Positions 46,546 through 54,427 of a DNA stretch of 64,000 bases are shown one piece after another (position 1 is the stretch's first letter; every line of letters begins with the position of its first letter). This stretch comes from Tautonia plasticadhaerens (lineage in GTDB: Bacteria > Planctomycetota > Planctomycetia > Isosphaerales > Isosphaeraceae): contig NZ_CP036426.1 of the NCBI RefSeq assembly GCF_007752535.1, positions 8,308,001 to 8,372,000 of the forward strand, in the 5' to 3' direction. A program made the position numbers and the translations under genes. The notes under the pieces were generated by a model. That model was not told where the DNA came from. It saw nothing but the letters and a program-made list of their open reading frames with translations, and searched no databases.

Positions 46546-47805
46546 ATGACCCACCATATGACCTCCGTCCTGCTGCCCGCGACGGCGCTGTCGCTGGCGA
46601 TGATCCTGGCACCGGCCGCGACCGGCCGGGCCGACGACGGCGCCTCGGCGGCCGTCACGCTGGGGGACCCGTCCTTGACCGCCGGGATCCCCGGCGAGGG
46701 GCCGCTCTCGACCGACGAGATCGAGGCCTGGCTGGCCGACGAGGAGAACCACGAGGTGCTCGACGTCCTGCTGCCGCTGGGCCTCTCGGCCGGGCAGGGT
46801 CAGATCGTCGGCACCTTCGAGAACCCGATGACCCGGGCCAAGATCGAGCTGGGCCGCCAGCTCTACTTCGACCCGAGGCTCTCGGCCGACCGGACGATCA
46901 GCTGCGCCACCTGCCACGCCCCGGAGTTCGGCTTCGCCTCCGACACGAGGGTCGGCGTCGGCATCCGCGACCAGGAGGGGGCCCGGAACTCGCCGACGGC
47001 CTCCAACCGGATCCTCTCCGGACCCCAGTTCTGGGACGGCCGGGCCGCCTCGCTGGAGGAGCAGGCCGTCGGGCCGATCGCCAACCCGATCGAGATGGGC
47101 AACACCCACGACGTCGCCGCCGACACCATCCGCAAGATCCCCGTCTACGCGTTGCAGTTCGGGCGGATCTACCCCGAGGACGGGGTGACGATCGACACCA
47201 TCGGCGAGGCCCTCGCCACCTTCGAGCGGGCCATCGTCACCGGCCCCTCGCCCTACGACTACGCCGAGGAGCTGGCCAAGTTCGACCGGCTCGACCCGGC
47301 CGAGCTGGAGGACCTCAAGGAGTTCGAGCCGGGGCTCTATGAGCAGTACCAGACGCTCCAGGCCGGGGCCGAGGTTAACCCGATGAGCGAGGAGGCCAAG
47401 CTCGGCCGCGAGCTGTTCTTCAGCCAGCGGGTGAACTGCTCCGCCTGCCACGTCGGGCCGAACCTGGCGGACGAGCTGTTCCACAACCTCGGCGTCGGCA
47501 TGGACGGCGAGGAGCCCGACGTCGGCCGGTTCGCCGTGACCGGCGACCCCGAGGACTGGGGGGCCTTCAAGACGCCGACGATCCGCAACGTCTCCCAGAC
47601 CGCCCCCTACATGCACGACGGCAGCCTCGGGACGCTGGAGGAGGTCGTCGAGCACTACGCCAGGGGGGGCATCCCGAACGAGAACCTCAGCGACAAGATC
47701 GCGAAGATCGACCTGACGCCCGAGGAGAAGCGGGCCCTGGTCGCCTTCATGGAGGCCTGCACCGGCCCGCTGCCGGAGGTCGAATCGGGCCGCCTGCCCG
47801 AGTGA
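46546..47805 (+). CDS. Dihaem cytochrome c peroxidase/MauG-family protein
   Basis: 419 residues with a signal peptide. Two haem c motifs are seen: CATCH at residues 120-124 and CSACH at 298-302. Between them are ARNSPTASNRILSGPQFWDGRA and AVGPIANPIEMGN, which fit bacterial peroxidases; the C-terminus FKTPTIRNVSQTAPYMHDG supplies the distal Met ligand region. It would reduce H2O2 in the periplasm with electrons from a cytochrome, or oxidise a partner as MauG does. A 336-bp leader with one -10-like box precedes it. The DUF1501 gene is upstream. Confidence 0.94.
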   Translation: MTHHMTSVLLPATALSLAMILAPAATGRADDGASAAVTLGDPSLTAGIPGEGPLSTDEIEAWLADEENHEVLDVLLPLGLSAGQGQIVGTFENPMTRAKIELGRQLYFDPRLSADRTISCATCHAPEFGFASDTRVGVGIRDQEGARNSPTASNRILSGPQFWDGRAASLEEQAVGPIANPIEMGNTHDVAADTIRKIPVYALQFGRIYPEDGVTIDTIGEALATFERAIVTGPSPYDYAEELAKFDRLDPAELEDLKEFEPGLYEQYQTLQAGAEVNPMSEEAKLGRELFFSQRVNCSACHVGPNLADELFHNLGVGMDGEEPDVGRFAVTGDPEDWGAFKTPTIRNVSQTAPYMHDGSLGTLEEVVEHYARGGIPNENLSDKIAKIDLTPEEKRALVAFMEACTGPLPEVESGRLPE

Positions 47806-47943
47806 TCCCACGCCCCAGGCCCGAGACGGCTCCCCATCCGGCCCCCCCGTGCCTTATGCTGCTCGGGGGGGCCGTCGTACTTCCCCCCCGGTCGGCCGCA
47901 CCCCCGGCCAGGGATAGCGTCCCTGGAAGGAGCGGTGATTGCA

Positions 47944-47972
47944 TTGATCGAATCGCCCGGATCGCCTAAGAT
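47944..47972 (+). promoter_or_regulatory. Predicted promoter of the DUF1559 gene
   Basis: TTGATC (47944-47949), a 17-nt spacer and TAAGAT (47967-47972), 58 nt before ATG 48030. Confidence 0.55.
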
Positions 47973-48029
47973 TCTCGAGTCAAGTCCCCGGCCGGATCGG
48001 ACGTCCCCCTCTTTGCGAGAGTCCTTCTC

Positions 48030-48938
48030 ATGCGAACGCCCGTGCTGCCCCCGTCCCGACCGCGTCGCGCGTTCACCTTGATCGAGTTGCTGGTCGTCAT
48101 CGCCATCATCGGCGTACTCGTCGCCTTGATCATGCCGGCGGTCCAGTCGGCCCGGGAGGCCGCCAACCGGACACAGTGCAAGAATAACCTGAAGCAGCTC
48201 GGTTTAGCGGCCCAGGAGTACCACGACTCCTTCTCCAGCTTCCCCTCCGGCTGGTACTGCGACGAGGCGAACGACCCCAACTGCGTCCTCCAGGCGGCCA
48301 GCCCCTACATGTGGAACGGCATGACCGGCCTGTTCATGAAGCTGGAGGCCGGCAACCTCTACGACGAGATCAACTTCGACCACTCCCCCTACGCCCTGGA
48401 CAACCGCACGGCGATCCGGCGTACCCTGTCCACCTACGTCTGCCCCTCGCACCGCCCGGCCGAGCAGATCGACCTGACCCAGATCGACTCCGCCGGCAAT
48501 TCCACCACCCTGAAGATCGGCCCCTCCGACTACCGGGGCAACATGGCCTCCGGACAGATCTTCGACTGCACCGACGTCAACGACCCGGACTGCTTCCACT
48601 ACGACAACGGCATCACCTTCCGCAACTCCCGGATCAACATCTCCGGGATCACCGACGGCACCTCGAACACCCTGCTCATCGGCGAGAGCCTCATCGGCAC
48701 CTGGCCCGACGCCACCAACTGCTGCGTCCGGACCACCGCCCAGCGCCGGTTCAACAAGCCCAACACCATCCAGGGCCGTCGCATCCCCTACTGGGAGAGC
48801 ATGCACCCCGGCCTCGTCAACTACGCCAAGGCCGACGGCAGCGTCAGCTCCATCAAGGAAGGGATCAAGATGGACGTCCTCATCGCCCTGATGACCCGGG
48901 GCGGCGGCGAGACCATCTCGGCCGACGACTACGAGTGA
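48030..48938 (+). CDS. DUF1559 prepilin-like protein
   Basis: 302 residues. A type IV prepilin N-terminus ([20 protein letters not shown]) is followed by the DUF1559 start ([20 protein letters not shown], then [11 protein letters not shown]). The C-terminal H-x-DG type motif is present as [15 protein letters not shown]. Cysteines are frequent (about ten), unlike most family members, which suggests disulfide cross-links outside the cell. These proteins are expanded in planctomycetes and are thought to be pseudopilins or surface fibres; the true role is unknown. Confidence 0.95.
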   Translation: MRTPVLPPSRPRRAFTLIELLVVIAIIGVLVALIMPAVQSAREAANRTQCKNNLKQLGLAAQEYHDSFSSFPSGWYCDEANDPNCVLQAASPYMWNGMTGLFMKLEAGNLYDEINFDHSPYALDNRTAIRRTLSTYVCPSHRPAEQIDLTQIDSAGNSTTLKIGPSDYRGNMASGQIFDCTDVNDPDCFHYDNGITFRNSRINISGITDGTSNTLLIGESLIGTWPDATNCCVRTTAQRRFNKPNTIQGRRIPYWESMHPGLVNYAKADGSVSSIKEGIKMDVLIALMTRGGGETISADDYE

Positions 48939-49008
48939 CCCGGACCGATCCGGAACCGTGCCGGAGGCGGTCGGGCCTCGCGTCCCGGCCCCCCGGTCCC
49001 CCGGCCCC

Positions 49009-49060
49009 TCACCCCGACCCGCGCCCCCATCCCCGGGGGGGCGAAGCCCGGGTGAGGGGC
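49009..49060. repeat. REP-like inverted copy of the 40.9-kb motif
   Basis: CCCCTCACCCCGACCC and GGCGAAGCCCGGGTGAGGGG form arms of an imperfect palindrome. The second arm is the inverse of the 40934-40955 motif. Confidence 0.55.
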
Positions 49061-49128
49061 CCGGACGACGCGCAAGGCCCGGGGTCCCGGTCGATGGCGA
49101 CCGACCCGCTCCCTGGCCGATCGGATCG

Positions 49129-49157
49129 TTGATCCCCCCGGCATCGGGCCCTATCCT
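49129..49157 (+). promoter_or_regulatory. Predicted promoter of the SGNH hydrolase gene
   Basis: TTGATC (49129-49134), a 17-nt spacer and TATCCT (49152-49157), 62 nt before ATG 49219. Confidence 0.55.
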
Positions 49158-49218
49158 GGGCGAGGAGACGGCGAGGCCCCCCCGACGCCCCGCCCCACCA
49201 CCCCCGGGAGCCCCCTCC

Positions 49219-49929
49219 ATGCCCCTCCGCCTCTCCCTCGCCCTCGCCCTGGTCGTCCTCCTCGGCCCGGTCTCCTCGGCCCAGCAGCCGGAGGCGAACC
49301 GGCCTGAGGACCCCGCCTACGCCCAGGTCGAGGATGAGCCCGGCCTGCCCCGGGTGCTCCTGCTGGGGGACTCCATCTCGATCGACTACACCCTGGACGT
49401 CCGGGAGGCCCTCGACGGCACCGCCAACGTCCATCGCCCGGCCGAGAACTGCGGCCCGACGACCCGGGGCCTGGAGCGGCTCGACGACTGGCTCGGCGAT
49501 GGGCCCTGGGACGTCATCCACGCCAACTTCGGCCTGCACGACCTGAAGTTCATCGACGAGCAGGGCGAGAACACCTCCCCCGACCTCGGCCATCCCCAGG
49601 TCCCACTCGACCGGTACGAGGAGAACCTCGACCGCATCCTCTCCCGCCTGAAGGACACCGGGGCCACGGTCATCCTCGCCACCACCACCCCCGTCCCCCC
49701 CGGCGAGCCCCAGCGCACGGAGGGGGACGAGCAGTGCTACAACGAGGTCGCCCGCCGGGTCGCCGAGCGTCATGGCGTGGCGGTCAACGACCTGCACGCC
49801 TTCATCGCCCCGAAGTTCGAGGCCCTCGCCATCCGCCCCGGCAACGTCCACTTCACCGACGAGGGCTCCGACCTGCTGGGCAACCGCGTGGCCGAGGTGA
49901 TCGAGGAGGCGCTGGGGGATCGCCCCTGA
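49219..49929 (+). CDS. Secreted SGNH/GDSL-type hydrolase
   Basis: 236 residues from ATG 49219 with a signal peptide (LRLSLALALVVLLGPVSSAQ). Block I is RVLLLGDSISIDYTLDV (nucleophile Ser), block III-like is VIHANFGLHDLKF, and the C-terminal block V is NVHFTDEGSDLLGNRV with the catalytic His. GDSL enzymes act as esterases, acetylhydrolases or lipases; here a carbohydrate ester is likely from context, but this is inference. Confidence 0.9.
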   Translation: MPLRLSLALALVVLLGPVSSAQQPEANRPEDPAYAQVEDEPGLPRVLLLGDSISIDYTLDVREALDGTANVHRPAENCGPTTRGLERLDDWLGDGPWDVIHANFGLHDLKFIDEQGENTSPDLGHPQVPLDRYEENLDRILSRLKDTGATVILATTTPVPPGEPQRTEGDEQCYNEVARRVAERHGVAVNDLHAFIAPKFEALAIRPGNVHFTDEGSDLLGNRVAEVIEEALGDRP

Positions 49930-50069
49930 GCCTCGCCCCACCCGTTTCGATTCGATTCGATGTGCCCCTCGGGCGGCCCGGTCCCGGCCGCCCGACGCTC
50001 CCAGATCCCTGGGGAGACGCCGACCGACCGGCACTCCCCGACGCCCCACCCATCCCCGAGGGACCCGCC

Positions 50070-50795
50070 ATGATGACGACCATGACCGCGACGACGAGGC
50101 GTGCCTCGGTGATCGTGCCGATGCTCGGGGCCGCCCTCCTGGCCCGGACGCTCTCGGCCCAGGAACCCCGCCCCGGCCCCCGAGGAGGACCCCGGCCCGT
50201 GGACACCCCGACGCCGACCGCCACCACCCTGCCCCGGGACGACGGCGAGGCCCGCATCCTGGAGGCGATCGAGCAGGCCCGACAGGGCGAGCGCTACGCC
50301 AACGTCTCCGAGGCCGACGGCCGGCTGCTCCGCCAGCTCGCCGAGGCCATCAACGCGCAACGGGTCGTGGAGCTGGGCACCTCCACCGGGGAGTCCGGCC
50401 TCTACTTCGCGATGGCCCTCCGCAAGACCGGCGGCACCCTGCACACCTTCGACATCGACCCCGACCGCCTCGCCGTCGCCCGGGAGAATTTCCGCAAGGC
50501 CGGCGTCGAGGACCTCATCGTCATCCACGAGGGGGACGCCCACGTCGAGGCCCCGAAGCTCGACGACCGGCCGATCGACCTGCTGTTCATCGACGCCGAG
50601 AAGGAGGGCTATGACGCCTACCTCCGGGAGCTGCTCCCCCTGGTCCGCCCCGGCGGCCTGATCCTCGCCCACAACATGAGGAGGCCGAACCCCAACCCCC
50701 AGTACCTCGACGCCATCACCGGCGACCCGGCCCTCGATACGACCTTCCTGCTGATGGAAGGCGCCGGGATGGGGATGACGCTCAAGAAGCGGTGA
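50070..50795 (+). CDS. O-methyltransferase (class I SAM) with a signal peptide
   Basis: 241 residues from ATG 50070 (a second ATG is adjacent). The N-terminus looks exported (ASVIVPMLGAALLARTLSAQ), which is odd for an SAM enzyme. The domain fits O-methyltransferase family 3: RVVELGTSTGESGLYFAMAL (SAM site), FDIDPDRLAVARENFRKAG, DLLFIDAEKEGYDAYLREL and LVRPGGLILAHNMRRPN. The last 16 codons and the stop are duplicated 742 bp downstream (51491-51538). Confidence 0.88.
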   Translation: MMTTMTATTRRASVIVPMLGAALLARTLSAQEPRPGPRGGPRPVDTPTPTATTLPRDDGEARILEAIEQARQGERYANVSEADGRLLRQLAEAINAQRVVELGTSTGESGLYFAMALRKTGGTLHTFDIDPDRLAVARENFRKAGVEDLIVIHEGDAHVEAPKLDDRPIDLLFIDAEKEGYDAYLRELLPLVRPGGLILAHNMRRPNPNPQYLDAITGDPALDTTFLLMEGAGMGMTLKKR

Positions 50796-50796
50796 G
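50749..50796 (+). repeat. Copy 1 of the 48-bp direct repeat (methyltransferase 3' end)
   Basis: Starts TGCTGATGGA and ends GCGGTGAG, including the stop codon of the methyltransferase. It matches 51491-51538 at 47 of 48 positions (A at 50759, C at 51501). Confidence 0.9.
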
Positions 50797-50944
50797 ACGA
50801 CCGGGGGGCGAGATGACCGCAGCTCGTCGGGGCACCCCGGGAGCGTCGTCCTCGCCGGCCCCGACGGGGCGGGGATGGGGCGAACCCGCTTCCTCCCCCG
50901 GCCAGCCCTCCGGTATCCTGGAGGCAAGATGCAGGGGCGGGAGG

Positions 50945-51226
50945 ATGGACTTCGAATGGGACGAGGCCAAGGCCGGCTCGAACGAGCGGAAACATGGCGT
51001 CTCCTTCACCGAGGCCATGACCGCATTCGCCGACCCGCTCTCGGTCACGGCGTTCGATCCCGACCATGCCGTCGATGAGGACCGATTCCTGACGATGGGG
51101 ATGTCGCTCGACGGACGTCTCCTGCTCGTCTCGCATGCCGATCGCGGCAATCTGATCCGCATCATCAGTGCCCGGGAAGCGACCCGGCGCGAGCGGAGGG
51201 ATTACGAGGATGGCACCTTCCCCTGA
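50945..51226 (+). CDS. BrnT-family toxin
   Basis: 93 residues from ATG 50945 with GGGAGG directly upstream and a TATCCT box 26 nt before the start. It carries the BrnT opening (MDFEWDEAKAGSNERKHGV), the central FADPLSVTAFDPDHAVDED and the conserved C-terminus RIISAREATRRERRDYE. BrnT toxins are RelE-fold ribonucleases that stop translation until bound by the partner. The antitoxin start overlaps its 3' end by 17 bp. The pair lies between the two copies of the 48-bp direct repeat, and GC3 is lower than in the neighbours, which suggests recent arrival. Confidence 0.93.
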   Translation: MDFEWDEAKAGSNERKHGVSFTEAMTAFADPLSVTAFDPDHAVDEDRFLTMGMSLDGRLLLVSHADRGNLIRIISAREATRRERRDYEDGTFP

Positions 51227-51446
51227 CAACCCCGAACCCGCTGACGACCTCCGGCCGGAGTACGACTTCCGGTCGCTTCGCGGGGTGGCCCGGGGCAAAT
51301 ACGCATCACGCTACCGGGAGCGTCTCCGCGTGGTCCGCCTCGCAGAGGACATCTCGGACGCGTTCGAGGACGAAGAAGCGGTCAACCAGGCGCTCCGAGA
51401 CTATCTGGGCCGGGGGCACGGCGGTCAGTTGGCCAATCCGTCCTGA
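51210..51446 (+). CDS. Antitoxin partner of BrnT
   Basis: 78 residues from ATG 51210, overlapping the toxin 3' end. The N-terminus is disordered (SPDNPEPADDLRPEYDF). RSLRGVARGKYASRYRERLR and VVRLAEDISDAFEDEEAVNQ follow, a layout known from planctomycete and cyanobacterial antitoxins beside BrnT or HigB-like toxins. It should neutralise the toxin and repress the pair, but no DNA-binding motif can be named with certainty. It differs from classic BrnA, which ends in a ribbon-helix-helix. Confidence 0.85.
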   Translation: MAPSPDNPEPADDLRPEYDFRSLRGVARGKYASRYRERLRVVRLAEDISDAFEDEEAVNQALRDYLGRGHGGQLANPS

Positions 51447-51490
51447 CCGGGCATTGAAATCGGCCGACCGGAACCTGGCTCCGACGAGCA

Positions 51491-51538
51491 TGCTGATGGA
51501 CGGCGCCGGGATGGGGATGACGCTCAAGAAGCGGTGAG
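51491..51538 (+). repeat. Copy 2 of the 48-bp direct repeat
   Basis: Repeats the last 16 methyltransferase codons and stop, right after the antitoxin gene. An ATG within it (51490-51492) would give only a 15-residue peptide, so it is a scar rather than a gene. Confidence 0.9.
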
Positions 51539-51550
51539 GGACCCACGGCC

Positions 51551-51916
51551 GTGAGCAACGCGAACTGGGCCTGCTTCGACTGCCGGGAGGTGGTGCGTCG
51601 CCCTTCGCAACTCGCCGAGGCGGTCCCCTGCCCCCGATGCCGCCTCCCCTGCCGATGCCTCGGCACCCGGCTCCGCATCCCCTCGAAGGTCGATGGGCGT
51701 GCCTGGCACGCCCTCCGGGCCGGGTACCAGGAGCAACGGCTTGCCTCCGTCTCGCGGGTCGAACGGCTCCGGGTCCGTCGGTTCCACCGGCTCGAGCGTC
51801 GGATCGAAGAACTCGAGGCGCGCCCCACGATCGAGGGCCGCGACGCGACGCTCCGGCGATTGAGAGAGGAACTCGCCTCGCTCCGGGCCGATCGAGGAGG
51901 CGTGGTCCCCCGGTGA
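51551..51916 (+). CDS. Small Cys-cluster (putative zinc ribbon) protein, 121 aa
   Basis: Starts at GTG 51551, 13 bp after repeat copy 2. The N-terminus has a cysteine cluster (CFDC at 8-11, CPRC at 27-30, CRC at 34-36), which fits a zinc ribbon. A basic, coiled-coil C-terminus follows (RRFHRLERRIEELEARPTIE, then LRRLREELASLRADR). The layout suggests a nucleic-acid or protein-binding adaptor. The ribosome site is weak. It lies directly before the deaminase-like gene. Confidence 0.7.
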   Translation: MSNANWACFDCREVVRRPSQLAEAVPCPRCRLPCRCLGTRLRIPSKVDGRAWHALRAGYQEQRLASVSRVERLRVRRFHRLERRIEELEARPTIEGRDATLRRLREELASLRADRGGVVPR

Positions 51917-52016
51917 CGGGGAGGAGTCGGGTCGGGGCCGGGAATCTCGACGTCTTGATTGCCCGGGCCGCCGATCGGCGTCCCGACCGTCGACCCCGGG
52001 CGGGAGGAGGCCGGTC

Positions 52017-52493
52017 ATGGCCAATCACAAGCTGACGATCCTCCGGCATCCCGCCTACAAGAAGATCCAGACCTACCTGGACCACAAGGAGGTCGACTCA
52101 CCGACCCGTCGGATCGCCTACGCCGACGGCGTGGTCGCCATCTCGGGCCGGGCCGGGGTCCGGCTGGCGGCCGAGCAGTACGGGCTGGATCTGGGTTCGG
52201 AGGGGATCGTCGAGCGGTTCCTCGGGATCATGAGGGCGTATGGCGTTTCCAAGCAGGAGGTCTGGGATCTGGACGCCTGCGCCGAGGCCCACCTCTGGAT
52301 GACCCTGACCGGGCTCCACTCCCGGTACGTCGAGGAGCGTCAGGCCCCCCGGCACCGCCACCGACACCCCCGGCACCTGGACGCCTGGGCCTTCGAGATC
52401 GACGGCAAGAACCGCCCCAAGGAGGACTCCCCCTGCCGGAACTGCCGGCAGTGGGTCCGCAAGGAATTCCAGACCGTCAACGGCACCGACTGA
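52017..52493 (+). CDS. Putative deaminase-fold protein (CAE...PCxxC), 158 aa
   Basis: From ATG 52017. The sequence contains DACAEAH (Cys88-Ala-Glu90) and, about 50 residues later, SPCRNCRQW (Pro139-Cys140-x-x-Cys143). This is the [H/C]AE...PCxxC zinc pattern of the cytidine-deaminase fold, as in YwqJ-like and toxin-type deaminases. The N-terminal half (KLTILRHPAYKKIQTYLDH, VVAISGRAGVRLAAEQYGLD) is unfamiliar. No signal peptide or toxin-delivery domain is present. The deaminase call rests on these two motifs alone; a structural zinc site is the main alternative. Confidence 0.6.
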   Translation: MANHKLTILRHPAYKKIQTYLDHKEVDSPTRRIAYADGVVAISGRAGVRLAAEQYGLDLGSEGIVERFLGIMRAYGVSKQEVWDLDACAEAHLWMTLTGLHSRYVEERQAPRHRHRHPRHLDAWAFEIDGKNRPKEDSPCRNCRQWVRKEFQTVNGTD

Positions 52494-52687
52494 GCCCCGC
52501 CGGGCCGCCTGCCGTCGTCACACGTCTCGAATGATCTCGGGGCCCGATGCGTCTGGATCGGCAGGTCTTCCCCGGCGAAGGCCCCCACGCCCGGCCCCGG
52601 GGCGGGGCTCCGATCGGCGTCCCCGACCTCGAGTCGGGCCGGATGCTCGCCGGGATCATCCGGGCACCAGGAGAGGCGAGGCCCCCG

Positions 52688-53467
52688 ATGCAAGGTCCGG
52701 CCCCGGCCCGCCCCCGATGGCGGAGGCTGGTCCCCCGACTGAGCGTGAGGATGCTCCTGGTCCTCGTCCTCGTGATCGGCGGGGGGCTCGGATGGGTCGT
52801 CCATTCGGCCCGGGTCCAGCGCGAGGCGGTGGAGGCGATCCGGAGGGCCGGGGGGAGCGTCCAATACGATTGGCAGGTGGAGGCCGAGCGCGCTGCCCTC
52901 AAGAACGGGATGGGGGGGATGGGGGGCGGCTTCCTCGTCCTGCCGGACGCGGAGCCGCCCTGGCCCCGGTGGCTGGTGGACCGCCTGGGGGTCGACTTCT
53001 TCGGCTCCGTCGTCGAGGTGGACGTCATCGGAGGCGGCTCCGATGCGTTGCTAGCCCACATCGGCCGGCTCGACCGGCTCGACCACCTGAGGTTCCTCGA
53101 CTCGGACGTGAGCCCGGCCGGCCTGTCCCGGCTCCGGACGCTCTCCCGACTGAAATGGCTCGATCTCGGCGAGACCAACGTCACCGACGCCGGCCTGGCC
53201 CACCTCCGAGGGCTGACCGCCCTGGAAGGGCTCGGGCTCGACCAGACGCGTATCGGCGACGCCGGGCTCGCCCACCTGGCGGAGATGTCGAACCTTCGAC
53301 ACCTGGATCTCTCCACGACCGACGTGGGCGATCCGGGGTTGGTCCGCCTGCAAGGGCTGACCAACCTCGAAACCCTCTACCTCGGGGACACCCGGGTGAC
53401 GATCGAGGAGACCGAGTCGCTGGCCCGGTCCCATCCCTGCCTGGACATCAGGCGGTTCAACGATTAG
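52688..53467 (+). CDS. Membrane-anchored leucine-rich-repeat protein
   Basis: 259 residues from ATG 52688 (an earlier in-frame ATG at 52547 lacks a signal). A basic start and a membrane helix (MLLVLVLVIGGGLGWVVHSA) are followed by a linker (REAVEAIRRAGGSVQYDW) shared by many planctomycete LRR proteins. Six LRR units come next, for example LKWLDLGETNVTDAGLAHL and LRHLDLSTTDVGDPGLVRL. The last repeat ends in IEETESLARSHPCLDI. It probably binds proteins at the membrane surface. The fold is the same type as in the LRR kinase at 20276-22120. Confidence 0.85.
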   Translation: MQGPAPARPRWRRLVPRLSVRMLLVLVLVIGGGLGWVVHSARVQREAVEAIRRAGGSVQYDWQVEAERAALKNGMGGMGGGFLVLPDAEPPWPRWLVDRLGVDFFGSVVEVDVIGGGSDALLAHIGRLDRLDHLRFLDSDVSPAGLSRLRTLSRLKWLDLGETNVTDAGLAHLRGLTALEGLGLDQTRIGDAGLAHLAEMSNLRHLDLSTTDVGDPGLVRLQGLTNLETLYLGDTRVTIEETESLARSHPCLDIRRFND

Positions 53468-53521
53468 GCCTCCGCCGCAGGCCCCGGAGCGGGCTCGGAT
53501 CGAGGGCCGGACGGGCCCGGC

Positions 53522-54427
53522 TCAGGCCCCCGGCTTCGGCTCGTCCTGGTTCGCCTCCAACTCTTCTCGGCTGGGGGTCTGGCTGGGGACGCCGCCCTCG
53601 GGGATCTCGCCCTGCGACGCCCAGACGATGGCGTTGAGCACGACCGTGCGGAAGGAGTCGTCTCCCCAGTTCCAGTGGACGTGGGCGCCGGTGAAGCCGA
53701 AGCCCCGGCCGCCCTCGGGGCGGTCGAAGGCCCAGGCGACGTGCTGGGGCTCGCCGGCGGCGACGGCCCGGCGGACCTCGGGGTTGCCGCTGCGGTCGCC
53801 GTCGGGGCGGGAGAGGGAGGACTCGGGGGGGACGGCGCTGAGGATCGGTGTCACGCCCTCCATCCCGGGGCGGAACCTCATGTGGTAATACCACTCGTCG
53901 TTCAGAGCGAAGGGCTCTACCCCCCGGGTGATCGGGTGCTCGGGCAGGTCGGAGAACTCGGCCGTCCAGTGCGGGTTGACCGACCATCCCAGCTCGAAGT
54001 AGCCGCCGAGCCAGTCGAGGAAGTCGTCTCCCGGCTGGCCGGCGGGGACCTCCACGGCGAAGTGCAGGCAGACCAGGCCGACGCCCTCCGCCATCATCGC
54101 GTCGACCTCCTCCCGGTTGGGGATGGCCGGGTGGCCCCCGGCGCCGTCGGAGAAGATGACGATCGCGTCGGCCCCGTCGAAGACGGACTCGTCCTCGGGC
54201 CAGCCCCCGGAGACGACCTCGGCCTCGAAGCCGGGCATCCCGGCCTCCAGGGCCTCGGCCAGCAGCAGGCAGCCGGCGCGGTGCTCGTGCTCGCCGTAGC
54301 CGTGGCTCCGGGGCCCGGCCACGAAGACGACCTTCTTCGAGTCGGCGTCGTCGGGCCCGCCCCGGGCCGCCCCGGGCAGGGCGGCTGCGATCAGGGCGGC
54401 GAGGATCGGGGAGAGGGGGATTCGCAT
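53522..54427 (-). CDS. ThuA-domain (trehalose-utilisation-like) secreted protein
   Basis: 301 residues from ATG 54427 with GAGGA upstream. A signal peptide (LSPILAALIAAALPGAARG) leads into the ThuA glutamine-amidotransferase-like fold: VVFVAGPRSHGYGEHEHRAG, AIVIFSDGAGGHPAIPN, VGLVCLHFAVEVPAG, PITRGVEPFALNDEWYYHM and RGFGFTGAHVHWNWGDDSFR. Such proteins are frequent in planctomycete sugar-degradation loci. The gene overlaps the 3' end of the upstream coiled-coil gene by 37 bp. Confidence 0.92.
   Translation of the reverse strand: MRIPLSPILAALIAAALPGAARGGPDDADSKKVVFVAGPRSHGYGEHEHRAGCLLLAEALEAGMPGFEAEVVSGGWPEDESVFDGADAIVIFSDGAGGHPAIPNREEVDAMMAEGVGLVCLHFAVEVPAGQPGDDFLDWLGGYFELGWSVNPHWTAEFSDLPEHPITRGVEPFALNDEWYYHMRFRPGMEGVTPILSAVPPESSLSRPDGDRSGNPEVRRAVAAGEPQHVAWAFDRPEGGRGFGFTGAHVHWNWGDDSFRTVVLNAIVWASQGEIPEGGVPSQTPSREELEANQDEPKPGA

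Noticed and set aside
50797-51490. A complete integrative element between the 48-bp repeats
   Set aside because: The interval is only 694 bp and holds just the toxin and antitoxin genes; no recombinase is present.
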